Below are positions 59,294 to 64,000 of a stretch of DNA of 64,000 nucleotides, piece by piece. The translations under genes were made by a program, and so were the position numbers. The notes under the pieces are model-generated. The model was not told the origin of the DNA. It did not search any database and worked only from the letters and a program-made list of their open reading frames with translations. The DNA lies in the NCBI GenBank assembly GCA_964304625.1, contig OZ199840.1, positions 558,001-622,000 on the forward strand, read 5' to 3'. Origin of the DNA: Kudoa neothunni (Eukaryota; Cnidaria). The number at the start of each line of letters is the position of its first letter. The stretch's first letter is position 1.

Positions 59294-61053
59294 TCATTGT
59301 GTTGCACATAGGTTGGTCGGTGTTATATTGTTATTCCGATAGTAAACAACTCCAGCCATCATTATAATAAATATGATTCCCAATCCAATGATAATCATCA
59401 AATAATTTTTTTCGTCATAGAAGGATTTTTGCTCTTCTTGGAAGTTTTCTAGTTTGATTTATATTTTTATTTGTATTTGTACGGTTAGGTTTTAGATTGT
59501 CTTTATTTTTTCTTTCGTTATCTATTGGATCATCTTCCATTATTTGTCTTAATTTGTTTCGTTCATTCCTCAAATATAACAGGCGACTTTGTATTTTTCC
59601 GAATTCCATGATGTGGGTATCAATATCTTTAATACTTATTTTTACGGAGGTGCACATAGACACATACGACCTAATGCTGGAAAAATCTATTGGGTATGAA
59701 AATGTGTTTTGAGAAGAGACATATTCGGAATAAATTTTATTGTAAATTTTGATGTTATCTGGTTGAATAATATCACCATTTGGTATACTTTGTAACACTT
59801 CAAAAACAATATATGCTAATTCAACATTCATTTTATGGACTTTGGCTTGGTGTAACAAAGATGGTTGTTGAGATATTAGAGTGGGCAATTTCTGTTCATG
59901 AAATTTGATGGCTTTTTCCGTGTTGTCAATAGTTAATTTATTAGAAAGTAGTTTTTCTATAGTTTTTTCCATTCTCTCTGTAATTATTTGAAGTAAACCG
60001 ACTTTTTCTTTTGGGATTATGGGAATACTTTCATTCACATGTTTAAGATATGGATGCCATAGTTGAACTTCTGAATCAATATCGTTTTTTAATTTCTCCT
60101 TATGTTCATCCATATAATTTTTTGCAGATTCGAGTATAGTTCGTTCGTTTTCAAATTTTGTAGTGTCAATTGTGTCTTCCAAAACTTTTATCTCATTGTA
60201 GTCTAAGCTAATTTGTCGATGATAGTTTTTAATTTGGGTAAGTTGAGCAGAAGTGCCTGCTTTAGTTCTTTGTATTTATGTAGTATGTTGACGGCGGAAG
60301 GATCCAATTGAGGAAATTTTGGAGGAGTTTGACATATTTGCTTTATATAAGTTGTTTCTTTTCTCAACTCACTCATTTCACGGTTTAATATTTCCTCATA
60401 ATTGGCTTCGACATCCTCCATATCATAGGACGATTGATCTCTACTATCATCGTTTCCACATATTTCTATGGCCAACTTAATTTTATTTACGTATTTTTCG
60501 ATTTTTTCTTTGTTCCTCTTTAAATTAATATCGCATTGGATCATTTCCTCTAGATCACGTTCTATTTGGAATTTTTGCAAAATGACGTTTCTGATTGAAT
60601 CCTTCCAATCCTTCCAATCGTCATATATTTTTTTGTGTTTCTGTAATAATCTTGAAAAATTTTATATATTTCATTGAATGAATTCTCTAAAAATTTGGTT
60701 TCATCTAAGAATTTATAGGTTTTGGTGATTTCCCTTACCACCATTTCCGACCCCATATCTTTTGAAAGTTGTTTTTCCATGTCGTCGAGGACATTTCCTC
60801 TCAATTGGTTAACATCACAGTAACTATAAGTAGCAGTATCATCAAATTTATAATGATCAAGATTGAATTTTGTAAATGGTGCATTTATATTCTCCTGGCA
60901 ATATGCTCGATGAAGTTCGGCGTGGCCGTCCCTCCCAATTTCTTCAGTCCCAACCAATCGAACAATATCAACTCCCCAAACTTATAATTTATTATTTTTT
61001 CTCACACATTAATAATTACTTTTTAGGGTTAAAAAAATCACCAACGGTAGCAT
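59294..61053 (-). CDS. Unrecognised single-span membrane protein, long helical ectodomain
   Basis: The start at 61053 gives MLPLVIFLTLK, joined over a 39-nt intron to IWGVDIVRLVGTEEIGRDGH, a short signal peptide. About 480 residues of mostly charged, helical, coiled-coil-like sequence follow: VLDDMEKQLSKDMGSEMV, LRKETTYIKQI, KLPTLISQQPSLLHQAKVHK, NELAY-type heptads. They include six cysteines (AYCQEN, YSYCDV, QCDIN, EICGN, KQICQT, SMCTS) and NxS/T sites. A 34-nt intron (59449-59482) leads to NFQEEQKSFYDEKN, one membrane span (YLMIIIGLGIIFIIMMAGVV) and a 16-residue cytoplasmic tail ending CATQ. Total is near 560 residues. Two one-base frame breaks lie in or beside A-runs (about 60620 and 60220). 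With the base restored, the sequences on both sides run together as one helix. I know no family that fits. It could be a surface receptor, an adhesion or fusion-type protein, or a secretory-pathway coiled coil. Confidence 0.7.
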
Positions 61054-62039
61054 TATACTTCCGAGTATATTAACATATTAACGACCGTATTGTATGAATA
61101 TACAACACGTTTGCAATCGTTCTGAATAGCATCTATATAATTTGATATGAAATCAATTGGATAACCGTGGTGCAATTATATAATAGATGATGCCTTAATA
61201 TTTATAGATTAAAGTATAAGTTGGTAATTATTTCATTTTTTAAACGATAAATTACGTTTAACAAAGTGGTCATGGATTCTTGCAACTTTTCATGTATTAA
61301 TAAAAGTAGGTCCCGTGATATATTTTTTCTAATGAAATTTTAAATAAATATCGCACTTTAAGCCACATTGATTATTATACACAATTAAACCACGTAGCAT
61401 TTTAACTCCATATTTGTAAAATTTTGCTTATTTTTGTAACGCTAATTTTGTAGAAGCCATGATAATATAAAAATAGAAGAATAAAATTGTTTTTATATTA
61501 TTTGTGATGCATTTTTGTAAATAACTAATTAGAAAATCACATAATGTTGACGTATAATTGAATCTGCTAGGTAATGAATATATTTTTAATTTTGTATAAT
61601 TATTACGTATATATTTTTTACTTTTACATATTAACTTCAAAAATAAAACATTAATTTTAAGAATTTTACGGTTAATCGATCGTAATTTTTACTCGACGAA
61701 TTCACTGTAAAAATTAATAAATTCTTGAATATCAAAGACTTTATATTTTTGTTGTCTAATTTTACGAAAAATACGAAACTTTTCTAATATTTAATTCTAT
61801 TTGAGCAGTCACACCGCGCATCGCTATTTATCGTTGAACAATATATCACTGAAATAGTTATTTTACGGGGAAAAATGGCTTTTACTATTTATATACGATA
61901 AAAATTCTATTTATCACTTATCGTAATGTTTTTATGCTTATATTTTGCTGAAATGAGTTAAAAATTTGAGTAATTTTAAATGAAAGGTTCCATGTGACTC
62001 AAAATTAGGGATTTGAGATAATGAGAGAAAACGATAAAT
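61054..62039. other. AT-rich intergenic region
   Basis: No exon is supported. The 70-codon minus ORF at 61428-61640 has no motif. The left boundary of the piggyBac relic that follows was not found. Confidence 0.4.
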
Positions 62040-63470
62040 CTAGCCACGAATTTCAATCATTTTGTGAATGAAGTTGATACCATTTTTACTGGTTCATCTG
62101 ATAAAACATATGAATCTGCGTTTGAGAAAGATATTAAAGATTCAAAAACCAGTAAAAGTGACTTTTAATGGAATTTTAATAAACCTTAAATCTTTATTGT
62201 TGGTGCTTAAACATAATAAAATCAACCATCTGATTTAATGATGCATTTTATACGCGTCCAAAATATGCTCGATTTCTTTATTATTTTTTTCATCAGCATT
62301 ATTGAAAATATAATAGAATACATCATTGTGTATTGAAGGACACATTTAACGAGAGATTCGATTGATGTGGACCTTATATAATTCAACGAATGTACCGGAG
62401 TCTTGATTTCAATGGTAATCCACTAAGACAATCAGAAACCGCTGTCGGAATTGTTTGTTTTAGCTGAAGGTAAAGAAATCTATCGTCAGTAAAAGAAAGA
62501 TTTAAAGAAACTTCAAGATGTTTATTTTTCGATGATTTTCAAACTAGGTAAACACCAGAGAAGTTGATAAATCTTATTTATATATATATATATATATATA
62601 TATGGGTAATTTGAGCGAAGAAAGTGCCAAAGTTCCTTTTACCTATTAAGATAAAACGACTGAATTAACATTTTGACGCATTTGTGAAAACTGTTCCACT
62701 TTAAACGATATCTTTATAAAGTCAGCGAAATATGGATTTAAATTCCTCTTATTAGTTGATTTGACTCAAAATTATGCTATAAATTGTCCCCATATCTTCG
62801 TAAGAATTGAAATGAAAGTGTTCGAATTTCAAATGTTGGCGAAAATATTGTATTGTCAATATTCTAACAATAATGTCTTTGAAGATAAACGTAGCATACA
62901 ACTTCTTCACATTTTTTCGGCTTTACTCAAAATTACTAGACATGAAGTTGACCTATTTAGGAACTCTATGACAACAAAAGGGAAATCCTCATGTGCTCTA
63001 TTCTCCAACAAGACCTTTATATAAACTAAGTATTTTTTTAATGATTACTTCATAAGATAAACAATAGAAATAAATATTTTATTCTTTATCCAATTGATAC
63101 AGAACATACAAAAACATAAAACGATCCACCAACAAAATTTAGAATAATTTTTTATAGTAAAGAAGACGGAGGTATAGATACTATTGATCGAGTGCTAGCT
63201 TCTGATTCTATACGTAAATAAAAACCGAAGATGGTTAGCAACTATATTATACAATGTGGTAGATTTAACTATGGATAATGCATTTTCGGTATTTATAAAT
63301 ATATTTAGTTGCAAAAAACATATCTTGTCGTTGTTTCTTAAAAAAATTCCTGAAGTATTGTATCAGCTACTTATTGAGAGAGATTTAAAGGATCATAACG
63401 TTGTCAACACAAAACGGTCCCAAAAATATGATAGGAAAATTATTGAGATTACTTCATAAGAGAAGAGAAT
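62040..63470 (+). mobile_element. piggyBac transposase relic
   Basis: Plus-strand pieces match the order of a piggyBac DDE transposase: FNHFVNEVDTIFTGSSD (N-terminal part), DFFIIFFISIIENIIEYI, then SAKYGFKFLLLVDLTQNYAI (the KYG.K.W.L.D....Y motif with its catalytic Asp), and DLTMDNAFSVFIN (the T.DN.F motif with the second Asp), followed by KKIPEVLYQLL. The reading frame is interrupted several times, so it is inactive. I could not identify its TTAA ends. It may be the source lineage of the shorter TTAA elements in the window, but end similarity could not be checked. Confidence 0.6.
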
Positions 63471-64000
63471 AAAAAATATTGTTGCGCTGTTATATTTTCC
63501 AATATCATGCAATAAATAAATGTTTAACCTGTGTAAAATTAATTTTTATTTATAATATATATTATGTTTGGTTTATTTCAATAAGAATCTATTATTCTGT
63601 GTTATTGCCCCATTGGTAAAAGCCGAGAAACTCTTTTCCGTTTCAACTTTTCGAAAATATCCAAAGATACAATAATAAAAGGAATTACTATAAAATTTGA
63701 TACTATTTAATCCTAATTTTTCGAACAAAAAATCAATTTTATTTAATAAGATCATCTTTAATTCGAATATCAATAGAACCCAGAAACTTTAGTCTTTATT
63801 AGGCGGGTTTTTCGTTAACACAGATTTTTAAGAATATTTTTTTGAGAGAGAAATAATACATCGAGGTAAAAGTATTCAAATAATAAAGATTTGTTTAAAA
63901 AAATAAAAAATTTAAAAAAACTTGTGATGTTTCTTAATGACATCAAGTCTAGTCGTCTTACTTTTTCATCACAACGGATCCAACAATTACTGTGAAAACA
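63471..64000. other. AT-rich end of the window
   Basis: No coding sequence supported. The 66-codon minus ORF at 63573-63773 shows no motif. A gene could continue beyond the window. Confidence 0.4.

Noticed and set aside
1-64000. Alternative genetic code
   Set aside because: TIM44, MED10, P450 reductase, GTSF1-like and the galactosyltransferase end at ordinary TAA, TAG or TGA codons at the expected protein ends and have none inside once introns are removed.
1-64000. Retroviral, LTR or Polinton-type fossils, CRISPR arrays and bacterial operons
   Set aside because: No paired long terminal repeats, reverse transcriptase, protease or capsid-like segments, regularly spaced repeats or ribosome-binding-site-led gene runs were seen.

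Overview
The window is nuclear DNA from an animal. It is very AT-rich and has no bacterial features. Its genes are intron-rich, and most introns are only about 25 to 65 nt. I could reassemble several conserved genes by hand from short exons with GT...AG junctions and consistent phases. The animal assignment rests on a PMP22/claudin-type four-span protein, a GTSF1-like double CHHC zinc-finger protein (piRNA pathway), a secreted multi-Kunitz protein, a beta-1,4-galactosyltransferase and Tigger/pogo, hAT and piggyBac-type transposons. Very short introns in an AT-rich genome recall reduced parasitic animals such as dicyemids, orthonectids or myxozoans, but the sequence alone does not fix the lineage.

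Layout. 1-8.6 kb: one orphan ORF, a TTAA-flanked piggyBac-like element and mostly empty AT-rich DNA. 8.7-10.5 kb: TIM44 (minus). 11-12.9 kb: two transposons side by side. 14.0-15.4 kb: PMP22/claudin-like gene (minus). 16.8-19.7 kb: a Tigger-type MITE, MED10 (plus) and a piggyBac-like remnant. 20.3-21.5 kb: a COX4-like gene (minus) diverging from an unrecognised gene (plus). 22-27.3 kb: a MITE, the GTSF1-like gene (plus) and a hAT. 28.5-32.3 kb: NADPH-cytochrome P450 reductase (minus). 33-41.8 kb: unrecognised short genes, including a probably extracellular multi-exon protein, plus TTAA elements. 43.9-45.5 kb: a Tigger with a hAT nested inside it. 48.1-49.5 kb: beta-1,4-galactosyltransferase (minus). 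50.4-52.3 kb: two TTAA elements. 54.3-55.7 kb: secreted multi-Kunitz gene (minus). 57.0-58.7 kb: a Tigger with transposase remnants. 59.3-61.1 kb: unrecognised single-span membrane protein with a long helical ectodomain (minus). 62-63.5 kb: decayed piggyBac transposase.

The genes do not form an operon or one pathway. They are a mixture of mitochondrial (TIM44, COX4), secretory/ER/Golgi (P450 reductase, galactosyltransferase), transcription (MED10), small-RNA (GTSF1-like) and cell-surface or secreted proteins. Most minus-strand coding genes have AT-rich gaps of 1-5 kb around them, and nearly all recognisable repeats lie in those gaps. I found no convincing tRNA, rRNA, CRISPR, retroviral or LTR element. 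In several conserved genes the reading frame breaks by what looks like one missing base, mostly next to a homopolymer run. This suggests residual long-read assembly errors rather than true pseudogenes, but I cannot test it here.
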